In this document: piece after piece, positions 1 through 14,100 of the stretch
How the letters are laid out: each line of letters begins with the position of its first letter
Position numbering within the stretch: position 1 is the stretch's first letter
Assembly: GCF_932526225.1 (NCBI RefSeq)
Contig: NC_064036.1
Span: 15,555,181-15,619,180 of the forward strand
From: Nematostella vectensis
Lineage: Eukaryota; Cnidaria; Anthozoa; Actiniaria; Edwardsiidae
DNA length: 64,000 bases
Direction of reading: 5' to 3'
Notes under the pieces: generated by a model
Database searches by the model: none
What the model saw: only the letters and a program-made list of their open reading frames with translations
Told to the model about the DNA's origin: nothing
Made by a program: the position numbers and the translations under genes

Positions 1-735
1 CCTTCTTTCCCAAAGCATCCATGACATGGCTTTGAAAAAGAAAAGTAGAGATTTGAGATGTGTAGGACGTGTAGACGCAAGTGAGATTATGTTTGAAATG
101 GGGGCAACCTCTATTTTAAAATGCGATGTTAGCAAGACGGTGCAGGAGGCTTTCAATCATCCAAACATTTAAAATTAAAATTTCGGTCTATTTGCTCTAT
201 CTCGACCACTACGACCACTTAGAAATCTCCCAAACATGATAACCCTTCCGCCAAGTTGTTAGGCAAACCTTCTCAAGATCTGTTTACATGACACTGACTG
301 GTCGTCATCTTCGACGATCTCTTCCTCTGTTTGGGTCAAAGAAAAAGTGCACACGTTAAATGCAAAGGCGAGGAGAGAGAACAGTACTTTAGTAGAAAGA
401 GAGCTAGAAAGGACGGGATCATGGGAAAAATTTCATACCCTCAGCAGCCTGCGCTGCTCTTGCGTTTGCAAGAAGATCATCTAGGACCTAAAAAAAACGA
501 AAAGCTGTTATTTAAAAAAATATTAATTTAATAAAACCAATCTACACTTGGTAAAAACAATATCGAGGGAAGCGCTTTTTCATACAGAAATTGTATTTGG
601 CCACTTTAAGGCGGCTCCCTATCGAAAGGGGGGGGGGGGGTTAGGATCTATGGATCTTTTTGGGAATCAAACAATTTGAAGTTAGTCTGACTCAATTCAA
701 TCGTCGCAAATTTAATGATTTCTCTTCTGTACATG
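1..735. other. Intergenic / 3' flank of the NEK kinase, no gene seen
   Basis: No exon with convincing splice sites or recognisable protein similarity was found on either strand. A run of about 14 G residues near 630-642 is the only marked low-complexity feature. The region lies beyond the kinase stop codon at 736-738 (minus strand) and probably holds its 3' UTR and terminator-proximal sequence. Confidence 0.4.
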
Positions 736-3700
736 TTATATTATTATAAAGATACTGATCAACGTTTCACTTTTAACCTCTTCTTCATCAGAGTCCTCTT
801 CAAAGTCGTCAGCGTATTCCACCTCGTTATCGCCCGACTCCCTTCCGCCATTCCAAGGGCTAGTGGCGTCTGAAGAAGGGATGGGTGTTTTAAGAGAGCC
901 GTTCAAAGCGAGGTCCTCATCAAATTCATCCGAATAGACCTCTTCCTCAGATTCATCAAAATCATCAGAGTAATCGCTGGCATTATCACCTATTAGAGAA
1001 GAGGGGCATACGATCGTCGTAAGAAATGAAAAAGAAAAAAGCACAAGGAATCCTGCCGTTCTTACCATTGTTCTCACTCTTCTCGTTCACTTCTTTGCCC
1101 TCCTTTTTCAGTTCTAGAGTTGGTGTGTGCACCTTGGCAAGTGCAGTTTTGGCACGTTGTTTGTTGTTCTTCTTGCCAGAGACCTCATCTGTTTTTAATA
1201 TCATATTACCCCCTGCCGATACTGGACGGTCTAAGACAGCAGGTGAGTTACGTGCACTCCCCTTCAGATGGTGCCTAAAAGAGGAGAGTCTATGAAGTAC
1301 GCTGATGGCATACAGATGGTGCCCACTTTTACTGTAACCCTGTCCTAAAATCTGGCTTGGTAAAAATTCAAATTGATATACTAAACAGCGACCCATAGCC
1401 TTGAATGAATTATACTACCTAGAAGGGAAAACTTCCAATGTTGTTTCGCAATCGAATGTTGAGTGTGGTTGGAAAACCATGACTTAAGTTGCAATTAGTT
1501 TTAATGATTTTGGAGTTTCAGAGCCTAAATTCCCCCCTTAAAGTGCCTGCCGTGGGAATAATCCTGTGTCTTGGCAAACCTCGCATGCAGTGCCTCCTGT
1601 AAGTTCTCTTTCTCTTCTATAAATTCTTTTAGGTGTTGCTGTATAAAAGGCAGGTTCAGTATCAATCCAGCACTAGAGCAAACAGAATTCAAACTTAGTG
1701 CAAAAGCCAGAGAAATCAAATAAGACTGCCAAAAATTTAGGATGTCGATTACAGTACCTGGGCCTTTCCTCAGGTTTTTTTGTAAGCATCAATTGGATGA
1801 CTTCTTTGACTGGAGAGGAGTATTGAGGTGGAATGTCCTAAGGCAACAGAACCATTGTTAAAAAATAAATTCTTCAGCTATATATATATAAAAATATAAC
1901 CTTCTCATCATCATTAGGCAACATTGATTTGTTTTATTTTAAAAAAGGTGTCCAAATCGAAATAATGAGTTAATCATTTTCATCTTACCCCTGGTTCCCC
2001 TTTAACAATCTTATAGAAAAGACTGATGATGTTCGTGGCATCAAATGCATAACGAAGTGCACACATTTCAAAAAGCAAACAACCAAGTGCCTGTAATAAA
2101 AATATAAGATGGAATCACTTTAAGTATAGACACATTTATTTTAATGTTAAGCTGGTATATTTTCATATATTATTTATTATGGGATTCTTTGGTATTTAAT
2201 CCTCAGTATTTTACATACCCATACATCAGCCTTAGAACTATAAGGAATGTCTTGGCACAGCTCAGGGCTGAGGTAACATGGTGTACCACAGCATGTTTGT
2301 GCCATATCAAAGGTGTTCTCCATCATGCGTGCAATGCCAAAATCACCTAAAGGATATATTATCAAATCTTTGTCATTCAAAAACACACAAATGATGCATT
2401 TCATTGAAATTGTTATTTAATTTTTAGTCGCCTACCTAATCTCACAACACTATGCATGCCTTTCTTTGTGAGGAAAATATTCTGAGACTTAAGATCTCTG
2501 AAATAAGATAAAATATGAATTTACATTAGTGCAAGATTAGACAACATGAAAAGCACAAAAGTTATTAAAACAGTACCTATGAAGTATTTTTCTTGAATGA
2601 ATGTGATGGACAGCCATTAAAACTTGCACAAACCACTGTCAATAATTGTTTCAATTTATAAGAACAAGCATAACACCATTGACAATAACAACAACAACAA
2701 AAACAGCTATAGAAGGGGTGTAATCTACCTGCATAATCTGTGGCTCTTCAAGGGGGATGTTGTTCTTTGGAAAAAAAAATAAAAATGAGAAACTGAAAAT
2801 GTCTGCAACAATTTCAAATTGAAGGTGTGACTTTTTTTCGAAATTGGAATACGTCTCACCCTTTTGGCCAAGGCAATTTGATCTTGTAAGGTTCCTCCAT
2901 CACAGTAATCCTAAAATATCAATCAAATATTATTCATTATATTATTAATAATTATTTATTATATAGATAGTAGATTGTATAGATAATAGATTGTATTTTC
3001 CATATTTTCACAAGTGAAGATATGAAAAAGTAATGTACTGAAATGTCCTCGAGGTATGCACCGGTCAAATCAAAACAGCTTCCACACCTATTCCGATTTT
3101 GGATTCAGTTTGTCCATATACTAAAAAGAACATTACTTGATGGCTTGAAGTTTTTTCTCGTGGTAAAAACAGTATTTTACTCAAAAACAAACTCTACATA
3201 AAAAACCTCTATATATTTGTCTAGAGAGTTACAATAACATATTGCAAAACTTTTTGTGCAATATAATTCTTTAGACAAACCTTTGCAACTAATAAAAATA
3301 ATGGGGCATGCAGATAAGTATGAATAAGCTATGTAGTTTACTATCATTTAACCTAAAAAAATATTTTCCTTGCTAAACATTTGTTTTGCAATAATTTTGT
3401 AATATCAACTTCCTACCTTCTTTATCATTACTTTATATTATTATGCACATCATATTACATCATACAGTACTGAACATCATAGAACAATATTTACCTGAAC
3501 AATATAAAGTTTCTCCTCATGTTTGTCAACAAAAGAATCCAATAATGTTACTATATGAGGATGCTTTAGTTGCCCTAGAATACTGCAATACAAAATACAA
3601 ACAGTACATCCAATCAATAAGTAATACTAGGGCAAAAGCTACTGTATAGAACTATGTTCTTGTTCACACATCACAAAACAGTAATAACAGAGATCAATTC

Positions 3701-6700
3701 TAAACTGGAAAAAAACCTATTAAGTGGAAACATCTTAGGGTCCTGACCCAGTACGCAGTTCTGCTCAAGGTTAAACCAATCGGCTATCGAGCTATGATTT
3801 GGGGTTTGCACGGCGCAGATCTGCGCCGTTTGAGCCAATCAAACGTTATAGATCTCGGTCACATCAAGGAGGTGTTGACATACAATAACCAGACTACTCT
3901 GTATGACATAAATATCTGGTTATTACATGTCAACAGCCTTTGTTAATTCTCGAACAAAAGGTAAAACAAAACCTTTGAAAGTCTGAACGAAAACACCTTC
4001 CTTTGACTAAATACAATAAGCTAAAAAGGAGCGACATTATTTCCACAGGTCTTCTTTTATTATTATAGTTTCGCATGCAACCATACAATGATCAAGAAGG
4101 CGACAGACTGACACACTCTACCATTTTCTTTTTTTGCTCCTCCATCAAAGATAAATAGGCGTCAATAAGCTACAAGAAAAACGATATAAAATAATTGCAG
4201 AGCAGCAATTATGGAAGGAGTTCAATCCCCAACACCCCCCTAACTATAAAGATAATGACAAGCACTCCAACTCGCGTTGCTTCACCTGGCTTGATCATTC
4301 TAAGTTTATTTTTGATTTGATAAGATAACGGCCGCTTTGCTAACAGAGAAGTACAAAATCTTGAAAGATAAGTACAAAACGGAGCAGTCATGCACGAAAC
4401 TCGTAATTAACTCACAAGTTTTTCCTTTTCGCATCACTTTCATAACTATATAGTGACATGTTTATTTTTAATCAATATGTTTGATTTAAAATATGAAACT
4501 AAGCCGAGTAGATTAACCAAGTGGCATGTACAAGGGCATAGCTGCTCTGCGCTAGGTAGCAGTTCATGTGGGTTCCGATATTACGCTAAATACGGGATTC
4601 GCTGATACATGAGCAGTCCTGCGCAAGAGGGAGTGAATACTTGTATCATTATTGGCTAATGCGAGCGCAGGACTGCACTTTTTGACTTAAATCACAAGTT
4701 TTGCCGTTTTGCGTTACTTCTATAACGAGCCCGAAATTTCGCAAAATAATCGAGTACTTAACAGATAATTGAGAAGTACCCTGGATATAGTGACACGTTT
4801 ATTTTTAATTAATATGTTTGAGTTAAAATACCAAAGCCGAGTAGATTAACCAAGTGGTAGGGACAAGGGCATTGCTGCTCTGTGCTAGGTAGCAGTTCAC
4901 GTGGGTTCCGACATCACGCTAAATACGTGATTCGCTGATACATGAGCAGTCCTTTGTGACAGGAAGTGAATAATTGTATCATTTTCAGCTAATGCAAGCG
5001 CAGGACTGCGCTTTGTGTCTTGTGACCACTTGCAATGATAAGCACTCCAACTCACGTTGCCTCGCGTTATAGCCGGCTTGATCATTCCGAGTTTATTGTT
5101 AAGCGACCAAAGATGGATATTTGTATGGTTGCATGCGCATTTACAACGACTTTGTCCATGGAAGGGATAGCAAAAGATAATCGAAAGCAAAGTAACAAGT
5201 CCGTCGTGGCCGATTAAGGCTTCAAGCTCCCAGTTGAAATTGGAAACTAAAGCAAGGACTCTTCTGGGATACAAGGTATTTAAAGAAATACCATAAACTC
5301 CGAAAATAAGGAAGGCATTATATTGGAGTTAATCGATTAACTCTAAGGAGGAGATACACGAAGGATGTTCCAGTATTTGAGAACACTGTTCTTAACGCGC
5401 CAAAACAATCCCAATCCTCCTTGATGTGACCGAGACCTATAACGTCTGATTGGCTCAAACCACGCAGATCTGCGCCGTGCAAACCCCAAATCATAGCTCG
5501 ATAGCTGATTGGTTTAACCTTGAGCAGAACTGCGTACTGGGTCAGGACCCTAAGATGTTTCCACTTAATAGGTTTTTTTTTCCAGTTTAGAATTGATCTC
5601 TGTTTAATAAGCAGTTCTCTAAATATGAAGTATTGGACCACCTATTCACAGACTGAGAACAGTTTATACATACTTTTAATGAAAACAAGCGTGTGATTAA
5701 AACCTGTTAAAAATAAAGCATTGCATCTAACCTAGAAACATAAATAATTATCGTATTTCCCTTTTTTAAGCTTTACAATGATATATAACATGAGCATATT
5801 AAATTTAATCTGACGCGTGTATCAACATTTTTCGTCAGCACTTTGGGTTTTTCTGCATCCTGTGAGTTGAAAGCACCCCGTAATCTTAAAGTTGGTGCCC
5901 TTTATTGTTGGTGCGCATCCTCTTCTGCGCATACAAGAAAGCATGTGCGTGCTTTGTTTCGTTACATCTTCAAACGGATGAAAAAAAACCTTATGCAGTT
6001 CTGAAAAGAAAACACTTTCCCAATATTTTTGCTACATATTGTACAATGCGTGATGGTGGCTATTTATGACAATGCAAATAAGATGGCACATAAAAAGAAA
6101 CCTGCCCCTCTGTTTGTCTTATGCACAAGCACGTAAGCTTTGATGCACGAGCAGGTTGTTTTCATGTGCGCACTTGTAAGAGTGTACTTTTTGGTGTCTC
6201 AAACAATTTTGCACAATGTTTTTGATCAATAATCAAATGAGGTGTCATGCTCAATTAAGAATTAATAACTAGTAATATATTGCACCTGGAATGTTTTTAA
6301 GCAAAAATCTGACAACTCTTTTGAAATTTTCAACAGAATTTTCGTGAAAATATTTTATTTTAGATTTTGCTGACACAGTAATTTTTAACAACTTTGGTGA
6401 CGCATATCTCATTAAAAATGAACGGTGCATTGTCTGCTGCTGAATGGATAAAGTTGTCCCTACTCTTCTGGATAGGGGAACAAAGTTTAAAAAACGTTGA
6501 GAAACATGGGGCTAGAGGTGCTATAGCTACTGTTTGTTTAAAATAAAAGAAAATAAATCATAACCACTAACTTTGCTTCTCGTTGCACAGCTTCCTTCGT
6601 TCTGGTTTTCCTTTTAGAGTCCAAAATAATCTCTTTTATTGCCACTTGTCTGCAAGTAAAACAGTAAAGCTGATACATAGAAATACACCGTAATGATTCA

Positions 6701-7245
6701 AATAAGCGCCCCTCCCCCTTAGAAAATATATAAACAACAATCTGCGCCTGAGTCAGGCGGCCTGACTATATTTTTGTCAATCTATAAAAAACAGAATCTC
6801 AAAAACAAAAACCAGATTTTCTAGTCCTGGTAGTATATGCTATGCAAGTAATTTTTTGTGTTTTTATGTAATAATTACTACATATTCGAGTCCGGATGGA
6901 ATCTGAATCAATAGCCCATGAGACGAGGGCTAAGAGGCCATTATGGAACCACCCTAGTATAACAATTTATACAGACCCATTTTTTTTGGCACTTTTTTTA
7001 TACTGATGGGCTATAACTCATAGCCTCGCCTACAAGAAGGTCAGCCAATCAGAATACAGTAACTTATTGATGGTAGAAAGGTTCATTAAGTATAATTCAG
7101 TAAGTATTAATCAAAGAAAATAATAAAGAGGATAATCTCTTATTGGTGTCACTAACCTCCCAGAATCCTTTTCCTTGGCGAGCAGAACTTTTCCTCCGCC
7201 TCCAGCTCCTAAGGTGTGCAAAACTTCAAATCTCTCCATCTCCAT
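736..7245 (-). CDS. NEK-family serine/threonine protein kinase, 13 coding exons, 442 aa
   Basis: Exons in order of transcription: 7245-7157, 6649-6572, 3582-3495, 2910-2860, 2764-2729, 2635-2577, 2497-2436, 2346-2219, 2090-1989, 1837-1758, 1672-1580, 1274-1066, 989-736; all junctions are GT-AG and codon phase closes to 442 codons plus TAA. Visible kinase features are the glycine loop GAGGGGKV (residues 13-20), VAIK lysine K35, alpha-C glutamate E54, HRD 133-135 followed by LKSQN, DFG 156-158 and GTPCYLSPE. The YLSPE and SKADVWALGC patterns are typical of NEK kinases, which act in cilia and the mitotic cycle. After about residue 255 comes a charged linker, then an acidic tail with three Y-S/A-D-D/E-F motifs. 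Which NEK it is (NEK1/3/5/11 side) cannot be settled by eye. It is head-to-head with the RING gene. Confidence 0.92.
3686..5604. mobile_element. 1.9 kb non-autonomous DNA transposon with long terminal inverted repeats
   Basis: The left arm (3686-3872) and right arm (5416-5604) are near-perfect inverted copies of about 188 bp. They begin AACAGAGATCAATTC and include a palindrome around GCAGATCTGC. A candidate 4-bp target duplication TAAT flanks both ends (3682-3685 and 5605-5608). Internally a segment of about 230 bp is directly repeated (about 4450-4685 and 4795-5020), as is a block beginning AGCACTCCAACTC (4261 and 5041). No transposase is readable. It sits in intron 2 of the NEK kinase gene. 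The superfamily is not identified. Confidence 0.85.
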
Positions 7246-8157
7246 ACCAACAACATGCCAGACAACAAACCACGCTCACTTTATCGTGATACGCCGTACG
7301 CGTATCAAGGTCACATCTTGTGGATATGCAGACTCCCAAGCATGCTTTTAAGAATACAAGAGGGACGCCAGCGAATGCATAGCTATAATTGTGTATAAAT
7401 CAATAAAATCGATGTTGTTCCGATTGCTGCTAAAAACAACCTTACCCAGGGTCTTCTGGGTAATTTTCAATCTGGCGAGGTTTCGTGACTAGCCTTGGGC
7501 TCCCTGTGTTTTATCTATACTCAGGCATTTATATAAACCAATCGACACTTAATTGATAATAGTTTTTTGTTTGTATCGAAATTAAAAATTTTATTCAGTA
7601 CAACATTTTAAGATTTCTTTTTTTAGAAAAGCTGTTTTCGTTCTTTTTTAAGAACGTAAAATCAACATAGTTGGAGTTCCTGTGTTATCATAAGGCTTGG
7701 TCCCTCAATGTGGTATTGCCTTCTGGGTAATAAATGTTTGGTTGCTGGAAAGAAAAGGTTGATTTTGAGCTATTGAAAGACGAAGAAAACAAGTCACAAG
7801 GAAGAAAGCAGAATAAAATAACAAATGACAATGTCAGTACAAACATCGGCTCCTCAACTGCCGCAGCCAAAGTCTTGGGGTAATGTATAATAAGGCTCCC
7901 GATTTCATAAGATTGTATTATATGATTGTTCATGTCAATGAATAATCTTAAATTGCTTTTTTTCTGGCTGATGATTGATTAGTCAGCGTTTGATAGTTAG
8001 GGAAACATCAAATATGACTTGAGTCTGAACGGCATTCTCGATAGCAAGATGATGCATACACCGCTATATTCTAATACCAGTTGCAATTAAGCTTACCTAC
8101 TCAAACACAAGACATTGCAGCCGCTAAGACACCAAAACGGCTGCGAAGGACGAGAAT
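7246..8157. promoter_or_regulatory. Shared 0.9 kb region between head-to-head kinase and RING genes
   Basis: The kinase start codon (7243-7245, minus) and the candidate RING start (8158, plus) face away from each other across about 0.9 kb. Both 5' UTRs and both promoters should lie here, so a bidirectional promoter is possible. I saw no TATA box or other motif I would call. No coding exon with good splice sites was recognised. Confidence 0.4.
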
Positions 8158-11100
8158 ATGGAGGAGACGAAAATTAATCCTGAAGTCAATGAGAGATGCC
8201 AAGAGTTTGTGGCAATACATAATAAAATGATCTAGCAGTGGCATAGCCAGGATTTTGAACAGGAGGGGGCCCAAAAAACCCTTTCAAGGAATTTTCTCCT
8301 GTATTTTAGATAATGTCTCATACATTTACTTTATTTTTGGCTGCTTGAAGGGGGGGGGGCTTGGCTACCCCTCTGGTTATGCCACTGGGAACTCTAGAGC
8401 TCTGATTTATTGACTCACATTTATCGTCGAGCCCTGTTTGATTTTTGCTTGTTATTAAATTCCCCCTGTGAGCTACAGTAATCAGATGGAAAGGGAAGAA
8501 GTGGCACTTACATTTGTGTCTTGCCTTATGTTTTCCATACAGCTGGCCACGCAAAGTGTGGATTGTGATATCCATGATATCACAATGTGTTATGTCACTG
8601 TGATATCTTCAAGCATTTTTTGGCCATGATATCATAAAGTGTTTAATCAGGGTGATATCATAAAGTGTTTATTGCCGTGATATCACAATATGTTTTATTG
8701 TCGTAATATCATAAAGTGTTATACTGCCCTCTTTTTAGAGCTCAGTCTGTATGAGTTGCACAGAACTCCACAGGAAGCAATCACAGATGGAACAGAAATC
8801 TCCATATCACCACGAAGCCTTCACAGCGAACTCATGTGCCCAATATGCCTAGACATGCTCAAAAACACTATGACAACAAAAGAAGTGAGTTCCCATACTT
8901 CCACTTTAGGTGGGAAATTAATCAACACAAAGTCGAAATAGTATGTGTTACACCTCTTTGAATGCCGAGAACTATCGGTTATGTTTGGAGCATATGCCCC
9001 ATTATATGTTTTTTTTATTTGTTTTGTTGCTCTAAGGGAGGGCTAAAAGTCACTACTCTCTTTTCACATAGTAAAACATTCATGGTCATTTCGACCTTGT
9101 TGGTTTATTTCCCAGATTCCACTATACAGTACGTACACAAAGTACACACATGTGAGCAGAAGAGAAAATACTGTATGCTGCTGCTGTACTCACACACTTA
9201 ACCATCCATTCACATTTGCATTGCATTATGGGACCTTCTTGTCTTTAAGCCTGTTAAGTTTTTTTAAAGATTTGGTAACAATCACTTGAAAAAAAATTCA
9301 GTCTACAGGCATATGGCCTGGCTCAACAAGGGATTTCTCGACATTTCGTTTTAGACTCACTGCTATTTCATAAGTATTGCGTTATACGTATCTGGAGTTT
9401 GGGATATATAAGTTTGATTATCGTAGTTTTTAAAAATAGTCATACTATTTTTCTAACCTAATATAAAACCTCGATATTTTGTTGTCGTAGTATGGAGGTT
9501 ATGTAGTTATCATACACTGCTGTGTAACATTTGAACGCTGCAAATGTGTTTTGCCTTTTTTGCCTAGTTTTGCCCTACCCACATGTTTTTGCCCTTTTTT
9601 GCCCTATCGCACACTTTTTTGCCCATCACACACTTTTTTGGATTTTTTTGTCCTTTCGCGCGCTTCCCTAAAATCCTGCTCTAAAAAAACAAAATGTTGA
9701 TATTGTCTAGGGATAAAAAATACTTAGATAGAAAAACACACTTCATACTGCATAAAAAGCACAATGAAAATGCAGAAAGAGCGCGATGGCAAAATAAGGC
9801 AGAAAGGGCAAAAAAGGTGCGATGAAGGCAAAAAGGGCAAAAAAAGCGTGACGTAATTCGCCGTTTTGTGTTTTGTCGAAAAAATTCTCAAGCTGCTTAT
9901 CACTCCCGTCTGTTCACATTTCTTTTCCTCTTTCTATAAAAAGGACAGCATCTTAAAGAGAATTTCAAGTGCATTCTATTTATGACATTGATCAAACTAC
10001 AAGAGAAAAAGTCCCTTTTTAATTAGCAAAAAGATGGAGCAATGTTCTTAAAAAATGGGCATTAAAACGGCCTGTTTTTATGGCACTGTTTTTATTTTAT
10101 ATATATTTGTTAATGTTTTTGAAATTTTTACTATCTCTAACTTTGGATTTGAGATGCACATTAGACAAACGTTACCCAAATAAAATAAAAAGTGTGTAGC
10201 TTTCTCGAGATCAAAGTTATAATCATAAACCTAGCGTTAGAATTTTTGTTACGCTCTGATGCACAACACCGTGCGCAAGGCCATATGTATTATAAAATGT
10301 TGTTACCTACAGTAATTATAAAATGTTATAAAGTTGTTGGTTTGTTTAACCCAGTATTTTTCATTCTCTCTTCCTTTCATTTCTCTTTTTTTGTGATATA
10401 TTGGCTAATTGTTTTTCTTTGTTTTTTAGTGTTTACACAGATTTTGCCAGGAGTGTATTATCACTGCCCTAAGAAGCGGGTGAGTGACAGATTATCAGAC
10501 CTCATCTGCAACTCATACTATAACTGTTTGAGATCTGTTACTTACTAAGATTAAAATTCAATTATTGTGTTTACTTAATAGAAACAAAGAGTGTCCAACC
10601 TGCAGAAAAAAGTTGGTGTCTAAAAGATCACTCCGACCTGATCCCAACTTTGATGCCCTAATAGCAAAGGTAATACACCTATACAGAGATGGTGCGTATG
10701 AACTACTTTCTGAGATCTCCTGGCAGAGCATTCATTGCAAGCCAAGTGATACCCTGTCAATTATGTACTCTAGTCTATTTTCAGGTAATAGTAATGTTTC
10801 ACTATTACCAGTAGTACACATTCTCTTGCCACTAGCAAGATCAGATAGAAATGGGCCAAATAGTATTCTTAATTGCCCTATAGAAACGCCAATAGGCCAG
10901 TCAAATGAGCCTGTTGGCATGAGGTGAAAGATACTGTTGAGATTGCATATACCCAGATAGCACATGTACATAATTCTTAACAATCATTTCCCATTTTACA
11001 GATTTACCCTGACAGAGAAGAATATGAAGCACACCAGGTACAGTCAGTTAAATGGCATCAGACATTCTTTACTTGTAATAAGGCAGCTTTCTTTCTTCAT

Positions 11101-14100
11101 GCTGACTTCTATTATATGGTTAACATGTAGACTCCAGTACAGGGTACCATACTCATCTCTCAAGAACTGTGCTTATTTTTCAAGGAAAAAGTTCTTCAGA
11201 GACTCAGCAAACACCATAACCAGCAGGCACTGACAAGTAGCATTGAAGAAGGCCTCAAGCTTCAGGCGATGAACAGAGCTCAGAGAGTGGTAGGAAGCCT
11301 TGACGGAAACCAGAGTTTTTTGATAATTTTTGTGACATGGAAAATCATAAACATTTTTTTTCCTTTTTTTTTGATAATTTTTGTGACATGGAAAATCATA
11401 AACATTTTTTTTCCTTTTTTTTGATAATTTTTGTGACATGGAAAATCATAAACATTTTTTTTTCCTTTACAGGCATGTACCTTAGACATTTCTTATTTAA
11501 CCCATTGACCCCTGAACCGGCCTGTACCGGCCGTCGGAAAAACCTGCTAATTTCCCTGAACCGGCCTGTACCGGCCGTTTTTAGCGCGCGCGAGAAAAAC
11601 CTCTCTAGCTCCCCTCCCCGGCGAGCAAAGCTTTTGAAAATTCAGCTGTAGCATAACAAAGAATTGACCAATCAAATGAGCTCTTTTGCGCATCTCCTAG
11701 CAACCAAACAATAGAACAATGCCTTGTAGTGAAATCACTTGTCTCGCGCGACCGCCATGTTGAATTCTTAGAGACCCGGTAGCGCTTGAAAATCGCAATA
11801 TTTTCATTATTTTCTCGCTTTCAAGGCTTGGTAAAGAAAGATAATTAGAAAGCTTGACACAATAGTTCCAGAGAGGATAATTACAGCCCATGAGAAGATC
11901 GTTTTAATGAAAGATGACGGGAAATAGTGCGTAAAGACATCTGAGTTCACGCGGGATTCTGACAGCGAAATCTAACTTTTGGAGTCTCAAAGTGGAGATT
12001 TTGTCATGTTTCGAGAAGTACACTGCCTCTAGTCTGGTGAGAATGAATAATCTACCCACTAAAAGTCTGCTGTATGAATGGAGGCTTCTTATTTTTGTGA
12101 TAAGACCTGTATCATGATATTTATTTTGGCTAAATCAGGCCGGCGTGAATTCAATAATTAGACCACGTGTGGTTGCTCTCATCTCAAAATACTCATTTCA
12201 TGAAGTCAAAATGGTACAAAAATAACCTTTACTGGATCACACAACATCTGCAAAGCAACAAGGATGTCACAAAGGGTTTTTTAGATGGATTAATATTTCT
12301 TTAATATTTTTGCTCTGTTTGAGAACGATAGATTTGACTTACAAAATCCGTGCGAACGATTTGAATCATTTCTATATTCCCCGTTCTAATCTTGCTAAAT
12401 AATAATTAAGGAAAATCAATAGGTAATCAATACTTTCAGTTGATAATACATTGAAGATGTTGTGAACTAATTGTGAGTTTGGGAAATCCACGGAAAGCAC
12501 TAAGATTGTGTTCTCTAAACATGAAACATCAATAGAAAGTTCAACCGCCGCTGTGTCCAGAACACGCACTTTGAAATCGTAAAACTGGTTGATAAAATGT
12601 CTTTGTTTTACCAAGTCTAGAAATCTTATCTATGGAATAAACTCACGGAATGTATTCAGTAATACTGTGAGTACATTTATTTAAAATTTGTATTGATTTA
12701 TGTATTTATTAAAAAATAATTTTGTCATAAGAAGTTGTGTTTTGTTTCTTCATGTTCACTAAATCGATAAAATTTCGATAAACTTGTTAAATAATCGTCT
12801 AGTTTTTATATTTTCCTAGTTCTTTACAGATTAATTTTTACACCATCGGATTCCTTATCTTTTTCTGAATAAGATGCACTATTTGCTTTTATGTAATATT
12901 GTCTCGCAATTTACTGCGCATATGTGTTTTGTTTTCTGCTCGAGCGAATTTGCAAAACTCATAAAAACTCCCAGGGAGAGGGCGAATCGCGCGCGCTATT
13001 ATCCCAGGAGCGAATGGGTTAAGGATCATCAAATACTATTCTTTTTCCATATGAATCCTATGACTGCAATCCCCCCCAGCAAATACTCAGCAAATATTTA
13101 TTTATTTATTATTTATTTATTATATTGATTTATGTTCCCTGTTTGTTGTCACATATGCCAATGTTTTTGTTTGATTTGCGAGCATGCAGACTGCTCTAAG
13201 TGCCATTTGCATTGCCATGCAAAGTTCTCGAATATGCCCTCTAATCCTTGTTCATCTGCAGAGAAAACGGTCATCAGAAGAGCAAGGCCATGCTCCCATT
13301 GCTGCCACAGCAGAGGGTTCAACCACACCAACCAACAGAAAACGTCAAAAGGCAAATTCAGATGAATCAGATGCCAGTGAAAGTGAGTTAGACTATCAAT
13401 GACTATGGCCATTGAAAAACTTTACTGTATAGTAGCACCCATTTGGCAGGTTTTACTGGAAAAAATTTTCCCTTCACAAGTAAACTCTCCTTCTATATAT
13501 GATTTATGCTGTTTTCAGCTCTCTTCGAGTTCTTCCTAGTAGAGTCTCAAGTATTACTTATCGTTTGTTGGCCTGATTTATCATAATGTACCACATTCTC
13601 TCACCTACAGACACATTTGATTCAACTGGGGAAGCCAGTAATGAAGCATCTGAGAATGTCAGCGTAAGTTTATTATCCCCAAGTACTACCACTTTTGTTT
13701 CCTATTTGATGAGTTTAAACGAAAGCCGACATACCTATTGCATCATATTTCTAATTTCCAAAGGAAATTGAGCTTGTGTTCAAACCACACCCAAAAGACC
13801 ATGACCCAGAGACTGTGGCTCAACAGACTCGTTATATCAAAACTACAGCCAATGCGTCAGGTATTATAATTATTATTTTTGCTACCATGCAGGTGTAATT
13901 TCTAGCTGATTATGTATTGTATAAAAATACAATATGTTTTGTCCACAGTTGATCACCTGGCAAAGTATCTGGCAATTCGTCTTTCTCTTGAGTCAAAGCA
14001 AGAAGGTAAAGTGCTTAATACTGTATGCGGCAGATTGGTACATAATATGGCATTATGACACAGCTATTTGTTGCTGATTGCAGGATCTCCTAACAGCCAA

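Noticed and set aside
1525-1579. Kinase ending at a TAG at 1525 by reading through exon 11
   Set aside because: A donor at 1579 joins in phase to exon 12 and then to the acidic last exon, giving a consistent 442-aa protein; read-through would be a retained intron, though a short isoform is possible.
7382-7460. ATG near 7412 with a donor at TCTTCTGG|GTAATT as the RING-gene first exon
   Set aside because: It ends in phase 0 after a Trp and lies close to the kinase start on the other strand; the peptide has no family similarity. The ATG at 8158 is slightly better but also unproven.
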